64,000 bases of DNA from Pseudorhodobacter antarcticus (GCA_945860375.1 CAMAQR010000013.1:14811-78810); one strand, 5' to 3'. Shown: positions 7,346-18,407, numbered from the stretch's first letter. A program made the numbers and translations. Notes: generated from the sequence alone by a model not told the origin.

Positions 7346-9052
7346 TCAGGCCTTGATCAGGCCAAGGCTTTCCAGTTTCAGGATCACCTGATGGGCGCAG
7401 TGGTCCACCTCGGTGCCTTCGGTGTCCAACACGATCTCGGCCTTGGTCGGAAATTCATAAGGGTCTGAAATCCCGGTGAATTCCTTGATCTTGCCTTCGC
7501 GGGCGAGTTTGTAAAGGCCCTTGCGGTCGCGGCGTTCGCATTCCTCGACAGAGGTCGCGACATGGACTTCGATGAAGGCGCCGAAGGCTTCGATCATCTC
7601 GCGCACGGCACGGCGGGTGGCGGTGTAGGGGGCGATTGGCGCGCAGATGGCGATGCCGCCGTTCTTGGTGATTTCCGACGCCACATAGCCGATGCGTTTG
7701 ATGTTGATGTCGCGGTGTTCTTTGCTGAACCCCAGTTCCGACGACAGATGTTTGCGCACGACGTCACCGTCGAGCAGCGTCACCGGGCGGCCGCCCTGTT
7801 CCATCAGTTTCACCATCAAAGCGTTGGCGATGGTGGATTTGCCGGACCCCGAAAGGCCGGTGAAGAACACGGTAAAGCCCTGTTTGTCGCGTGCCGGAGA
7901 GGTTTTGCGCAGCTGCGTCACCACTTCGGGAAAAGAGAACCATTCCGGGATGTCCAGACCTTCGCGCAGGCGGCGGCGCAGTTCCGTGCCAGAGATATCC
8001 AGCACGGTATTGCCTTCGGGCACTTCGTTGGCGGGATAATACTGTGCCTTTTCCTGCACATAGACCATGTGTTTGAAATCGACCATGGTGATGCCCATTT
8101 CCGCCTCATGGGTCTTGAACAGGGTCTGGGCATCATAGGGGCCGTAGAAATCGACGCCTTGGCTGTTCTTGCCGGGGCCTGCGTGGTCGCGGCCCACGAT
8201 GAAATGGGTGACTCCGTGGTTCTTGCGGATCAGCCCGTGCCAGACCGCTTCACGCGGGCCAGCCATGCGCATGGCAAGGTTCAACAGGCTCATCGAGGTG
8301 GTGGCCTGGGGATATTTGTCGAGCACCGCCTCGTAGCAGCGCACGCGGGTGAAATGATCGACGTCGCCCGGTTTGGTCATGCCGACAACGGGATGGATCA
8401 GCAGATTGGCCTGTGCCTCTTTGGCGGCGCGGAAGGTCAGTTCCTGATGCGCGCGGTGCAACGGGTTGCGGGTTTGAAAGGCCACGACCTTGTTCCAGCC
8501 CACCTTGCGGAAGAAGGCGCGGAGTTCGTTGGGGGTGTCGCGGCGGGCCTTGAAATCGTAATGCACAGGCTGCTGGATGCCCGTGACCGGGCCGCCCAAA
8601 TAAACCTTGCCGGCCTGATTGTGCAGGTAGTTCACCGCCGGGTGGGCCAGATCATTGGCCCCGAACACTTTTTCCGCTTCCAGATCCTTGTTCGGGATCC
8701 ATTTGTCGGTGATCGACATGATGGCAAGGATCACACCTTCGGCGTCGCGCAGGGCGATGTCCTGACCGGGAGCCACCTTTTCGGCAAAGGCGTCCGAGAT
8801 GTCGAGCGTGATCGGGATCGGCCACAGGGTGCCATCCTCGGTGCGCATATCGGCCACGACGCCGTGGTAATCCGCCTCGGTCTGGAAGCCCTTCAGCGGG
8901 AAAAAGCCACCGTTCATCAAGAGTTCAAGGTCGCAAACCTGACGGGGGGTCAGATCCCAGGACGGCAGATTGCCCGCCTCCAGTTTCAGCTTTTGCGCGG
9001 ATTCATAGGAAACATACAGCTCCGGGATCGGAGCGAGATTGGAAATCGCCAT
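7346..9052 (-). CDS. Bifunctional ATP sulfurylase / APS kinase
   Basis: Activates sulfate to APS (N-terminal ATP sulfurylase, residues about 1-385) and phosphorylates APS to PAPS (C-terminal kinase, about 395-568). The sulfurylase HxxH-type motif is in FQTRNPLHRAHQELTF. The APS kinase P-loop is GLSGSGKST, followed by LLDGDVVRKHL. It is a 568-residue protein when started at the ATG at 9052, which has AAAAGG nine bases upstream; a frame extension beginning at a TTG six codons earlier would cover this ribosome binding site and is unlikely. It is monocistronic, and no sulfate transporter or reductase is adjacent. It may serve assimilation or sulfite/thiosulfate metabolism. Confidence 0.96.
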   Translation of the reverse strand: MAISNLAPIPELYVSYESAQKLKLEAGNLPSWDLTPRQVCDLELLMNGGFFPLKGFQTEADYHGVVADMRTEDGTLWPIPITLDISDAFAEKVAPGQDIALRDAEGVILAIMSITDKWIPNKDLEAEKVFGANDLAHPAVNYLHNQAGKVYLGGPVTGIQQPVHYDFKARRDTPNELRAFFRKVGWNKVVAFQTRNPLHRAHQELTFRAAKEAQANLLIHPVVGMTKPGDVDHFTRVRCYEAVLDKYPQATTSMSLLNLAMRMAGPREAVWHGLIRKNHGVTHFIVGRDHAGPGKNSQGVDFYGPYDAQTLFKTHEAEMGITMVDFKHMVYVQEKAQYYPANEVPEGNTVLDISGTELRRRLREGLDIPEWFSFPEVVTQLRKTSPARDKQGFTVFFTGLSGSGKSTIANALMVKLMEQGGRPVTLLDGDVVRKHLSSELGFSKEHRDINIKRIGYVASEITKNGGIAICAPIAPYTATRRAVREMIEAFGAFIEVHVATSVEECERRDRKGLYKLAREGKIKEFTGISDPYEFPTKAEIVLDTEGTEVDHCAHQVILKLESLGLIKA

Positions 9053-9240
9053 CAGTTTGGGCCTTTTCAAACACTGCCTGTGAGGGCCTTCCCCCCGTTC
9101 TTGCGCGGGGAATTAGCCGGGGATTGTGGCGAAATTCAAGTCAGAGCGAAGGTCTGTTCGGATAATAGGGCGAATATGCCGCAAGGATTGGCGAGGCTGG
9201 ATTGGAATTCGCGGTTTTCCCGTCCGCCTGAAACGCGGTT

Positions 9241-10335
<1,095 letters not shown>

Positions 10336-10365
10336 CTAGATACGAAGCAACAAAAGGAAGCCAAT

Positions 10366-10866
10366 ATGTCCGCCACCAAACTTGATCCGATCGACCGTCG
10401 CATAATGGCGGAGTTGCAGGCGGACGGGCGGATGACCAATGTCGAGCTGGCGAGCCGTGTGGGTATTTCGGCACCACCCTGCCTGCGCCGGGTGCGCACG
10501 CTGGAAGAGGCGGGCTATATCAAGGGCTATCACGCCGACATCGACGCCCGCGAGTTGGGTTTTGAGGTGCAGGTCTTCGCGATGGTGCGGCTGCAAAGTC
10601 AGGCCGAGGCGGATCTGTCGACGTTTGAAGGCCGCTGCCGGGCGTGGCCTTTGGTGCGTGAGTGTCACATGCTGAATGGTGAGATAGATTTCATCCTGAA
10701 ATGCGTGGCGCCAGATTTGTCGAGCTTTCAATCGTTCCTGACCGAGCAGTTGCTCAAGGCGGAAAACGTGGCGAATGTGAAGACGTCGCTGGTGATCCGT
10801 TGCGCCAAAGATGAACCGGGCCTGCCGTTTGACGTTCTTGAGGCGCGGCTGGCGAAACACGCCTGA
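10366..10866 (+). CDS. Lrp/AsnC family transcriptional regulator
   Basis: A 166-residue DNA-binding regulator that normally responds to an amino acid. The N-terminal winged helix-turn-helix is at about residues 5-60 (LDPIDRRIMAELQADGRMTN, then LASRVGISAPPCLRRVRTLE), and the AsnC-type effector/oligomerisation domain spans about 70-150. The ATG at 10366 has AAAAGGAAG seven bases upstream. Lrp-type genes often control a divergent neighbour, which here would be trxB. That link is inference; the effector is not predictable. Confidence 0.93.
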   Translation: MSATKLDPIDRRIMAELQADGRMTNVELASRVGISAPPCLRRVRTLEEAGYIKGYHADIDARELGFEVQVFAMVRLQSQAEADLSTFEGRCRAWPLVRECHMLNGEIDFILKCVAPDLSSFQSFLTEQLLKAENVANVKTSLVIRCAKDEPGLPFDVLEARLAKHA

Positions 10867-10890
10867 GTCAGGCGGTTTCAGAAATGTTTA

Positions 10891-10929
10891 GGCGGCCCCT
10901 TTGTGGTGTCAGAGCACACCGGGGCCGCC
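10891..10929 (+). terminator. Long hairpin after the Lrp gene
   Basis: GGCGGCCCC and GGGGCCGCC form the outer stem, with GGTGT/ACACC inside. There is no T run after it, so it may be a weak terminator or an RNA 3'-end protector. It is 24 bases after the Lrp stop. Confidence 0.55.
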
Positions 10930-11184
10930 TGAACTGAGCATCATCCACAGCCCGTTTGGGCCGAAGCGCTGAGAGGGGTGCCTTCCGGTCTTACCGCGCC
11001 CGCCAACGACAGTTTTCACAGAGGGACATCTGTTGGGGGAAAGATGGCAGAATGGCGACGACCTGTCAAATTTTTTCCATAATTGGCGCAGGTTTGTGGC
11101 GCGATCTTAAAGTGCCGCCATGATTGTTCACGCCTTGTGAAAGATCAGGTCAAGTGCAGCTTTGGACCCATGTTGGGGAAATGC

Positions 11185-11211
11185 AAAAGGACCGGGAAAT
11201 CCCGGCCCTTT
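11185..11211 (-). terminator. Rho-independent terminator of the 50-residue gene
   Basis: Read on the minus strand, AAAGGGCCGGGA, a TT loop and TCCCGGTCCTTT form a 12-pair stem with one G-T pair, running into TTTT. It lies 18 bases after the stop of the small gene at 11230-11382. Confidence 0.75.
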
Positions 11212-11229
11212 GTGCAAAATCTGGCCGAA

Positions 11230-11382
11230 TCAGCGGGCGGCGATGGCCTGCGGTTTGGCCGCGACCGGGGTGGGTTTCAGCGCTGCGGGGCGGCGGCGTT
11301 GACCACGGGCCCAAGGCAGCGCCTCTTGCGACTCGGCTGCGGCGGCGATTGCGGATTTCATCCAGCGGGGCGTCTTGGTCAT
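11230..11382 (-). CDS. Small basic protein of 50 residues, unknown function
   Basis: A short gene supported by three independent signals on the minus strand: an ATG at 11382 with CAGGAG eight bases upstream, an open frame of 50 codons, and a rho-independent terminator just after the stop. The product begins MTKTPRWMKSAIAAAAE and continues ALPWARGQRRRP, ending in PQAIAAR. It is Ala/Arg/Pro-rich and strongly basic, with an amphipathic N-terminal helix. No transmembrane segment or known domain is seen. I recall similar short proteins in Rhodobacteraceae, but I cannot verify this here and assign no function. Confidence 0.7.
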   Translation of the reverse strand: MTKTPRWMKSAIAAAAESQEALPWARGQRRRPAALKPTPVAAKPQAIAAR

Positions 11383-11634
11383 GGCTTTCTCCTGCGATCG
11401 GATTCGTTAAGCACAATCTGACGCCTCAATGCGGCAGGGATTTGGCGGGCATGGTGAAATTTTCAGACTGATTTGAATGAGGTTGTCGAGAATTGTGGCG
11501 GAATGGCCAAATTCCGTATCGCATTGAATTGGCAGTGAAATATCGAAGATCGGAAACAGTTCTGGATCAAATTGCCGGATTGTTTCCCAAATTGCGGCAT
11601 TCCCAAGATCGGCTTTGCCGCGATCTGGCCTGAT

Positions 11635-12384
11635 TTACAGGCGGATCACCGAGATCAGGCGACCATAATCTGCCTCACCGGCATGGGTGGTGCGGCGGTA
11701 GGAAAAGAATCGCGCCGGATCGGCGTAGGTGCAGTGATGCGTCCATTCAGCATGGCCAACCCCTGCCGCACGCAAGCGGTGAAGGCCGTAGCCGGGCAGG
11801 TCAAACAACATGCGATCCCCAGCGCCGTTGATGAAAAAGCGGCGGCTGTCCGGGTCATCGTCGGTAAAGGTTTCATAGAACTCCTGCCCGACCTCATAAG
11901 CGCTTTGCGAGATGCAGGGGCCGATCACTGCGGCGATGTTTTGACGACGCGCGCCCAACCCCTCCATCGCCACAATCGTCGCCTCGAGCACCCCATCGCG
12001 CGCGCCGCGCCAACCGGCATGGGCGGCCCCGATCACCCCGGCTTGGGCATCGGCGAACAGCACCGGCTGACAATCGGCGGTCAGCACGCCCAAGGCCAGG
12101 CCCGGTGTTGCCGTCACCATGGCATCGGCACGGGGGCGGATTGCGGGTTGGGTGGTGACATGCACGGCATCAGGCGAATGCACCTGATGAAGGGTGACAA
12201 GGGCGTCGGGACCCACGCCCATTGCCTCGGCCACACGGGCGCGGTTGATGGCGACAATCTCGGCCAGATCGGAAGACCCCGGCCCGCAGTTCAGCCCCGC
12301 AAAAACGCCCGACGATGCCCCGCCCTTGCGCGTGAAAAAGCCGTGGCGGACGGGCAGCGCGTCGGAGGTGATGAATTCGAGCAT
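11635..12384 (-). CDS. pgeF: Peptidoglycan editing factor (YfiH/laccase-domain family)
   Basis: A member of the family once called polyphenol oxidase, now linked to removal of wrongly incorporated residues from peptidoglycan precursors. It has 249 residues. The metal-binding family motifs are visible: LHQVHSPDAV, LTADCQPVLFAD and the GAAHAGWRGA signature near residue 125-135. The ATG at 12384 gives [10 protein letters not shown], the normal family start. It overlaps the stop of the upstream methyltransferase by one base (TGATG), the last gene of an lgt-midA-pgeF operon. Confidence 0.93.
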   Translation of the reverse strand: MLEFITSDALPVRHGFFTRKGGASSGVFAGLNCGPGSSDLAEIVAINRARVAEAMGVGPDALVTLHQVHSPDAVHVTTQPAIRPRADAMVTATPGLALGVLTADCQPVLFADAQAGVIGAAHAGWRGARDGVLEATIVAMEGLGARRQNIAAVIGPCISQSAYEVGQEFYETFTDDDPDSRRFFINGAGDRMLFDLPGYGLHRLRAAGVGHAEWTHHCTYADPARFFSYRRTTHAGEADYGRLISVIRL

Positions 12385-13436
12385 CAAGGGAATCCGGGCG
12401 GTTTGGGGGCGGATTTGGAAAACACGGCAATGGCTTTGAACAACTGTCCCATTTCCGCAGGCGCGGTCAAGCGGTGCAATGCGGCGTGATGATGGGCCAG
12501 CGGCGTTCCGGTCAATCGGCGGGCCAGATGCGCTGCACGGGCGTCGATGCCAAGGGCGGTCAGCAACGCGCCTTGGGTGGTGAAGGCGTGGGCTGGGCTG
12601 TGGGCGGCGAGGGCTGCGAAATCGACATGAGCGGTCAGATCGGCCTCTCCGGGGGTGGCCAGCGGATCGGTGAAGCGGTGGGCTTTCAAAGCCTGAAAGG
12701 TGTCGCCGTTTGACGTCCAGCCGCCGTAATCGAGGATCAGGGCGATGCCACCGTGTTGGGTGATGCGGGCGTTGATCGCGGTCATGATCGCAGGGGCGGC
12801 GGGGCAAAGCTCCACCACGTCGCCGGGTTTGGTGTCGGCCAGACGGTGGCTGAGCAGCGCCAGATCGGCAGGGGCGGCGCGGCCCATGGTCAGGGTGCCA
12901 TTTGCCACGCCCACCATGGTTTCGGCCCAGCCATGCGGCGTGCGGGTGAACTGGCGGATCGGCAGCGCGTCGAAGAATTCATTGGCCAACAGGTACAGCG
13001 GCGCGTCGGGCAGGGCGTCGGTGCTGTCCAGCCATTGCACCGGATGGTCGCCCAGCGTTGCGCGTTGGTGGGCGCGCAGGGTGGCCGAGGTTTCCACCAA
13101 AACCACCGATGCCGCCGCGTGAAAGCCCGGCACCCGGGCGGTGGCGCGCAGCGCATCGGCCATCAATGTGCCGCGACCGGGGCCAAGTTCGGCCAAGGTG
13201 AAAGCAGTGGGTGCGCCCTGATCCAGCCAGCTTTGCGCAAGGCACAGGCCCAGCAATTCGCCAAACATCTGGCTGATCTCGGGCGCTGTGATGAAGTCGC
13301 CCGCAAGCCCGAACGGGTCGCGGGTGGCGTAATAGCCGTGGTCGGGGTGCATCAGGCAATCGGCCATGTAATCGGCCAAGGTGATCGGTCCGGTCGCCTG
13401 AATGCGGCGGATCAGCAGGGCGGCCAGCGGGGTCAT
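12384..13436 (-). CDS. SAM-dependent methyltransferase, MidA/NDUFAF7 family
   Basis: A 350-residue methyltransferase. In mitochondria the homologue NDUFAF7 dimethylates an arginine on a complex I subunit; the bacterial role is not settled. It shows the family N-terminus ([20 protein letters not shown]), the [14 protein letters not shown] motif, the SAM-binding [15 protein letters not shown] and the NEFFDALP motif. The ATG at 13436 overlaps the lgt stop by four bases (ATGA), so an apparent extension of six codons is rejected. It lies between lgt and pgeF in one operon. An NDUFS4-type complex I subunit occurs elsewhere in the window. Confidence 0.92.
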   Translation of the reverse strand: MTPLAALLIRRIQATGPITLADYMADCLMHPDHGYYATRDPFGLAGDFITAPEISQMFGELLGLCLAQSWLDQGAPTAFTLAELGPGRGTLMADALRATARVPGFHAAASVVLVETSATLRAHQRATLGDHPVQWLDSTDALPDAPLYLLANEFFDALPIRQFTRTPHGWAETMVGVANGTLTMGRAAPADLALLSHRLADTKPGDVVELCPAAPAIMTAINARITQHGGIALILDYGGWTSNGDTFQALKAHRFTDPLATPGEADLTAHVDFAALAAHSPAHAFTTQGALLTALGIDARAAHLARRLTGTPLAHHHAALHRLTAPAEMGQLFKAIAVFSKSAPKPPGFP

Positions 13437-14299
13437 CGGCGCGCGATGAACCACAGGCCCACAAGGATCATCGGCAGACTGAGCAGCTGGCCTGCGGTCA
13501 GACCATAGCCTGCGGCCTGCACATAAAGCCCCAAGGGGTTGGTTTCAGTGACAAATTGCGCGTCAGGCTGGCGCAGGAATTCCACCGCGAACCGTGCCAC
13601 GCCATAGCCCGCAAAGAACAGCCCCGCGACACGGCCCGGCGATTTCAGCCAGTCTCTGCGCCAGATCAGATAGGTGAGGACAGCGAACAGCAGCAGGCCT
13701 TCCAATGCTGCCTCGTACAACTGGCTGGGGTGGCGGGCGCAGATGGTCAGCAGATCGCCGCAGGTCTGCGCGGCGTCGCCCGGAAAGGCCACGCCCCAAG
13801 GCAGGGTGGTCGGGCGGCCCCACAGCTCGGCATTGACGAAATTGGCAAGGCGGCCAAGAAACAGGCCAATCGGGGCGACAGAGGCCATCAGATCGGCCAG
13901 CGGCAGCATCGGGATCTTCTCACGTCTGCAAAACCAGATGCCCGCAAGCGCGACGCCGAGAAAACCGCCATGAAAGGACATTCCGCCCTCCCAAACCCGC
14001 ACGATCTGCATCGGGTCTTGCAGGAAATCGGCGGGTTGATAGAATATCACATAGCCCATCCGCCCGCCCAGAATGACACCCGCGATCACCCATGTCAGCA
14101 AACGCTCAACCGCTTCGGGCCGCAACGGCGGCTGATCCGCCCAGAGCCGGGGCGTGGTGATCATCCGCACGATCAGCTTCCAGCCCGCAATCAGCCCGAC
14201 GATATAGGCCAAGGCATACCAGCGCAGCGCGATGGTGATCGGGCCCAGATCGATCGAGAAAATTTCGGGCGAGATATCGGGGAAGGGGATGTAGGACAT
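13433..14299 (-). CDS. lgt: Prolipoprotein diacylglyceryl transferase
   Basis: Inner-membrane enzyme that transfers diacylglycerol from phosphatidylglycerol to the lipobox cysteine of prolipoproteins. It has 288 residues with about seven hydrophobic segments. The family signature is present: [36 protein letters not shown] and [15 protein letters not shown], the last holding conserved catalytic residues. The ATG at 14299 gives [20 protein letters not shown], the usual start. It heads an operon with midA and pgeF and is divergent from ubiK. Confidence 0.97.
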   Translation of the reverse strand: MSYIPFPDISPEIFSIDLGPITIALRWYALAYIVGLIAGWKLIVRMITTPRLWADQPPLRPEAVERLLTWVIAGVILGGRMGYVIFYQPADFLQDPMQIVRVWEGGMSFHGGFLGVALAGIWFCRREKIPMLPLADLMASVAPIGLFLGRLANFVNAELWGRPTTLPWGVAFPGDAAQTCGDLLTICARHPSQLYEAALEGLLLFAVLTYLIWRRDWLKSPGRVAGLFFAGYGVARFAVEFLRQPDAQFVTETNPLGLYVQAAGYGLTAGQLLSLPMILVGLWFIARR

Positions 14300-14434
14300 G
14301 GCCGCTTTCGCTTTGGTTCTGGGGCTGGTTGTCTGGAAAGGCTGTGCCGTTGTCAACGTGCGGCTGCGACGGGGCGGCATCTTGTGCTGGCTGGGCCGCC
14401 GGACCATATATAGATCAACGAAAGGAGGCCCGAT

Positions 14435-14674
14435 ATGCAGGCCGGAAACAAATTCTTTGACGACATGTCCAAGCTGATGACCAATGCCATGGGCGTGGCA
14501 CAGGGAGCCAAGACTGAGGCGGAAACTGCGATGAGGGGTTTCGTCGACCGCTGGATGGCGGATCGCGATTTCGTGACGCGTGAAGAATTCGACGCGGTGC
14601 GGCTGATGGCGCAAAAAGCGCGCGAAGAAAACGTGGCTTTGGCCGCACGGATCGCGGTGCTTGAGGGCAAGTGA
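14435..14674 (+). CDS. ubiK: UbiK/BMFP family accessory protein
   Basis: A 79-residue protein of the BMFP/YqiC family, which assists ubiquinone biosynthesis in E. coli as UbiK. It has an N-terminal amphipathic helix ([20 protein letters not shown]) and a C-terminal trimeric coiled coil ([20 protein letters not shown], then LEGK). The ribosome binding site AAAGGAGG lies just upstream of ATG 14435. The alphaproteobacterial orthologue is assigned by pattern, so the symbol is transferred by family. Confidence 0.85.
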   Translation: MQAGNKFFDDMSKLMTNAMGVAQGAKTEAETAMRGFVDRWMADRDFVTREEFDAVRLMAQKAREENVALAARIAVLEGK

Positions 14675-15254
14675 GAGGTCTGATCGGCTGCGCTGCCCGA
14701 AGTGGCGCAGTTGAGTATGCAGGCCCGGCTTTTGGGCAAGGTGTTCGAATACCTTGGCGGCCCTGCGCCCCGGGATGCCGGGGCATTTGGATATTTGAGC
14801 CAAGATGAACGCGCCTGTTAGAGTCTGAGGCGCACCTGTCTGCGTGATGTCATGGCCTTGCGCGCAGCCGGATGAAACGGTGGATGCGGGCGATGATCCG
14901 CCGGGTCTCGGCGCAGGCGACGGTTCCTTCCGGTCTTTCGCGATCCGACGGCAGCGGCTGCGCCATGCGGATATGCGCTTTGCCACCCACCTTTGCGGGA
15001 CGACTTCAAAGCCGGGCGCGGTGCCGGCACGCTTGACCTCAAAGACGCGCAGGGGCGTTGCCCGGGAAACCCGCCGCGCGTCGCTGTGATGCAGTTGTCT
15101 TGCAGAAAATCCGCCAAGCCATCCTGGCCGAGGGTCGGAACCCGTTCGATGTGCTGGCCCGTATTGCCTGCGCAAGGGCGCCAATGACGCGGCCGGAACG
15201 CGCCGAAAATGGTGTGCGGGTGGTCTGGGGCAACCATGAACGCAATCTGGCAGC
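14675..15254. other. Stretch without a confident gene
   Basis: About 580 bases separate ubiK from the end of the ABC permease gene. Short open frames on both strands change phase repeatedly. A plus-strand tail (around 15100-15261) ends in a protein-like segment [11 protein letters not shown], suggesting a decayed, frameshifted gene. Copy D of the dispersed repeat lies near 14767-14809. No RNA gene was recognised. Confidence 0.5.
14767..14809 (+). repeat. Dispersed intergenic repeat, copy D
   Basis: CCCCGGGATGCCGGGG dyad, then GGATATTTGAGCCAAGATGA. It is the closest copy to the GATATTTGAGCCAAGATGAA form of the repeat. Confidence 0.65.
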
Positions 15255-16463
15255 CTACTGATGCCGCAGCGCCTCGATCGGGTCCAGCCGCGCCGCGCGC
15301 CGCGCCGGGAAATAGCCGAACACCACCCCCACCAGCGCCGAAAATCCGAAGGCCAGCGCCACCACGGACCCGGACGGCGCGAACGGGATCGCCATGAACA
15401 CCGATCCGCCATAGGCAATGGCCAGCCCGACCACGATGCCAACCGCGCCCCCCAGCAGCGACAGCACAATCGCCTCGACCAAAAACTGCGTCAGCACTTG
15501 CCCCGCATTGGCCCCGACGGCCAGCCTTATGCCGATTTCCCGCGTGCGTTCGGTCACTGATACGAGCATGATGTTCATGATGCCGATGCCGCCCACCAGC
15601 AGACTGACCGCCGCCACCGACGACAACAGCCCGGTCAACACGCCGTTGATCCCCGACAGCATCGACGACAGCTCTTTGGCGTCGGTCACACTGAAGTTGT
15701 CGGCCTGCGTCAACCCGATACGGCGGCGCTCGCGCATCACGTTCTGCACCGCCTTGATGCCATCGGCAGAGCTGACTGATTTGCGCAGGGCCACGGTGAT
15801 GGAACTGACGTCCTTGTTGCCCTCCAGCCGCCGCTGCACGGTTTTGATCGGCATCAGCACCACATCATCCTGATCCTGCCCAAAGCTGCCCGCGCCCTTG
15901 GCGGCCAGCACGCCCACCACCTGACAGGCGATGTTTTTCACCCGTATCACCTCGGCCATGGGATCGGAGTTGCCGAAGAGCTTGGTCGCAACCGTCTGGC
16001 CCAGCACACAAACGGCGGTGCCCGCACTTTCTTCGGACGGCTCAAACGCCCGCCCGAAGGCCAGCGGCCAGTTCTGCACCCGCAGATAATCCGCCGTGGT
16101 CCCGTAGATCTGCGTGCTGGCATTGGCGCTGCCATAGACCACGGTCTGACCCGACGTTTCAACGGGTGCCGCATACCCCACTTGCGGCAGTTCCGCCAAA
16201 GCCTCGGCATCCTTGACCACAAAGCGCGGCGCAGATGCGCCCCCGCTGGGTGGGCCAAAGCCGCGGGTCCCGGGCCGGACTGTCAGCACATTGGTGCCAA
16301 GCGCCGCGACGCTGGCCGTCACTTGCGCCGATGAGCCTTGGCCAATGGTCACCATGGCAATCACCGCCGCCACCCCGATGACCACGCCCAGCACGGTCAG
16401 AAAGGTGCGCAGCTTGTTACGGATGATGGTGGTGAAGGCCAGCGTCACGGTTTCCCACAGCAT
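15255..16463 (-). CDS. MacB-type ABC transporter permease
   Basis: Inner-membrane permease of a tripartite export system, 402 residues. The architecture is that of the MacB/FtsX superfamily: an N-terminal membrane helix ([20 protein letters not shown]), a periplasmic domain at about 45-270, and three C-terminal membrane helices including the [20 protein letters not shown] motif before the last two. It lacks its own ATPase domain, which is the separate gene one base upstream. The substrate may be an antibiotic, lipopeptide or other envelope molecule and cannot be predicted. Confidence 0.93.
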   Translation of the reverse strand: MLWETVTLAFTTIIRNKLRTFLTVLGVVIGVAAVIAMVTIGQGSSAQVTASVAALGTNVLTVRPGTRGFGPPSGGASAPRFVVKDAEALAELPQVGYAAPVETSGQTVVYGSANASTQIYGTTADYLRVQNWPLAFGRAFEPSEESAGTAVCVLGQTVATKLFGNSDPMAEVIRVKNIACQVVGVLAAKGAGSFGQDQDDVVLMPIKTVQRRLEGNKDVSSITVALRKSVSSADGIKAVQNVMRERRRIGLTQADNFSVTDAKELSSMLSGINGVLTGLLSSVAAVSLLVGGIGIMNIMLVSVTERTREIGIRLAVGANAGQVLTQFLVEAIVLSLLGGAVGIVVGLAIAYGGSVFMAIPFAPSGSVVALAFGFSALVGVVFGYFPARRAARLDPIEALRHQ

Positions 16464-16464
16464 G

Positions 16465-17166
16465 TTACGCCCTTTCCTTGACAGCTTCGTCCCGCGTCAA
16501 ATGCCCGTCGGTGAACACCAACAGCCGCTGCGCATAGGCGGCGATGTCCTCTTCATGCGTGACCATGACGATGGTGATGCCCTCATCGCGGTTGAGCGCC
16601 TGCAACAGCTGCATGATCTCGTGACTGCGGGCGGAATCGAGGTTGCCCGTGGGTTCATCCGCCAGAATCAACATCGGGTCGCCCGCCATAGCCCGCGCAA
16701 TCGCCACGCGCTGCTGTTGGCCGCCTGACAACTGCGACGGATCAGACCCCTCGCGCCCCTTCAGGCCCACCTTTTCCAAGGCTGCACGGGCGCGGATATG
16801 ACGCTCGGCCCGCCCCATCCCCTTGTAGATCAGGGGCAATTCGACGTTTTCAAGCGCCGATGACCGTGCCAGCAGGTTGAAGCCCTGAAACACGAAGCCA
16901 AGACAATGGCGGCGCAGCAGGGCGCGGCGGTCCTGATCCAGGTCCTGCACCTCGATGCCCTGAAACAGATAGCGCCCGGAACTGGGGCGATCCAGACAGC
17001 CGATGATGTTCATCGCGGTCGATTTGCCCGACCCCGACGGCCCCATGATCGCCACGAACTCGCCGCGCGCGATGGTCAGATCGACGCCATTCAGCGCCCG
17101 CACCTCGGCCTCGCCCGCGCCGTAGACCCTGCGCACATCGGCAAAGCGGATCAGCGGGTCGGTCAT
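16465..17166 (-). CDS. MacB/LolD-type ABC transporter ATPase
   Basis: A 233-residue ATPase that powers the adjacent permease from the cytoplasm. Walker A is GPSGSGKST near residue 40, the signature [16 protein letters not shown] is at about 140, and Walker B with the [13 protein letters not shown] motif follows; the latter is typical of the MacB/LolD subfamily. Its start overlaps the adaptor stop by four bases (ATGA), and one base separates its stop from the permease start, so all three genes form one operon. Confidence 0.95.
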   Translation of the reverse strand: MTDPLIRFADVRRVYGAGEAEVRALNGVDLTIARGEFVAIMGPSGSGKSTAMNIIGCLDRPSSGRYLFQGIEVQDLDQDRRALLRRHCLGFVFQGFNLLARSSALENVELPLIYKGMGRAERHIRARAALEKVGLKGREGSDPSQLSGGQQQRVAIARAMAGDPMLILADEPTGNLDSARSHEIMQLLQALNRDEGITIVMVTHEEDIAAYAQRLLVFTDGHLTRDEAVKERA

Positions 17167-18407
17167 CGCGCGCCTGTGGACTGGTCGGTGATCACTTGGT
17201 CGCCCGCCGCCAGGTCGCCCGTCACCGCCGTGTTGCGCCCGTCGGTCGCCCCCAGCACAACCGCCACCTCAACCGGAAAATCGCCGCGCAGCACCCAGAT
17301 CGACCTGCCGCTGCCCACCGCCGCCGCCGTACGGTTGCCGCCGCGCGGCAGGATCAGCCCGACCAGACCGCCGCCGCTTTGGCGCGCTGCCGCCGCCGCC
17401 GGGGGCGCATAGCGCAGCGCCGCGTTCGGCACCGTCAGCGCGCCCGTGACCTGATCCACCGTGATCACCGCCGTCGCCGTCATGCCGGGGCGCAACAGCC
17501 GCTCGGGGTTTTCCACCGACAGCACCGCCTTGTAGGTCACCACATCCTGCGTCACCTCGGGCGCGAAACGCACCTGCGTGATCTGCGCTGGAAAGTCACG
17601 GCCGGGGTAGGCATCGACGGTAAAGCTGGCCCCATCGCCCACCACAACCTTGCCGATATCGGCCTCGTCAATCGCCACCAGCAACTGCATCCGGGTCAGA
17701 TCTTCGGCCAGCTTGAACAGCACCGGGGCCTCAAACGACGCGGCCACAATTTGCCCCGCTTCGGCGGTGCGGTCCAGCACCACGCCGTTGATCGGGCTGC
17801 GGATCACTGCCTTGTCCAGATCGGCCGTCACCAGATCAAGATTGGCCTCGGCCAGCGTCAGATCGGCGGTGGCTATCGCAATGGCGGCTTGGGCGCGTTC
17901 ATCGGCCACCTCAAACCCCACCAGATCCTTGCGCGTCGCCACCCCGCGCTCGGCCAATTCCTGCTGCGTTTTCAACACCGCCGCCGCCTCGCGCGCCGAA
18001 GCCACCGCCTGCGTCAACCGCGCCTGCGCCGACGCCAGTTGTGCGCCCGCGTTGGCCACCTGCGCCGCAAGCTTGGTGGTGTCCAGCGTCGCCAGCACTT
18101 GCCCCGCCGTCACCTCATCGTTGAAATCCACCGTCACGGTGGCAAGGGTGCCCGACAGTTCCGATGACACCTCGACCTCAGTGGTGGGCTGCACCGTGCC
18201 CGTGGCCGTCACCGTCACCACCAGATCGGCCAGCACCACCGGCTCTGTCGTATAGCGCACCACCGCTCCTGCCGCCGATTGCGCGGTGTAATACCAGCCA
18301 CCGCCACCCGCCAAAGCCGCCAAGACCAGTGCAAGCCAAAGCCAACGCCGCCGCTTGGGCCGCGCGCCCCCCAGCATGCGGGCAATGTCATCGCTTGAAT
18401 GGGCCAA
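17163..18407 (-). CDS. MacA-like periplasmic adaptor (HlyD/MFP family)
   Basis: A 414-residue membrane fusion protein that links the inner-membrane ABC pump to an outer-membrane channel. It has an N-terminal membrane anchor (LWLALVLAALAGGGGWYY), a lipoyl-type half motif (ATGTVQPTTEVEVSSELSGT), a long periplasmic coiled coil at about 115-215 and a beta-barrel region with the IRSPINGVVLDR second half of the lipoyl fold. A glycine-rich stretch and an extra proline/alanine-rich loop (around AAAARQSGGG) lie near residue 335. It is first gene of the operon; a TolC partner is not in the window. Confidence 0.92.
   Translation of the reverse strand: MAHSSDDIARMLGGARPKRRRWLWLALVLAALAGGGGWYYTAQSAAGAVVRYTTEPVVLADLVVTVTATGTVQPTTEVEVSSELSGTLATVTVDFNDEVTAGQVLATLDTTKLAAQVANAGAQLASAQARLTQAVASAREAAAVLKTQQELAERGVATRKDLVGFEVADERAQAAIAIATADLTLAEANLDLVTADLDKAVIRSPINGVVLDRTAEAGQIVAASFEAPVLFKLAEDLTRMQLLVAIDEADIGKVVVGDGASFTVDAYPGRDFPAQITQVRFAPEVTQDVVTYKAVLSVENPERLLRPGMTATAVITVDQVTGALTVPNAALRYAPPAAAAARQSGGGLVGLILPRGGNRTAAAVGSGRSIWVLRGDFPVEVAVVLGATDGRNTAVTGDLAAGDQVITDQSTGAR

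Noticed and set aside
10930..11082. Region searched for a signal recognition particle or other known RNA
   Set aside because: The conserved SRP core (GGAAGC-type loop) is absent; only the hairpin after the Lrp gene is visible.
11083..11421. Plus-strand open frame of 112 codons opposite the small gene
   Set aside because: Composition is not protein-like, there is no ribosome binding site, and it is antisense to a better-supported minus-strand gene.
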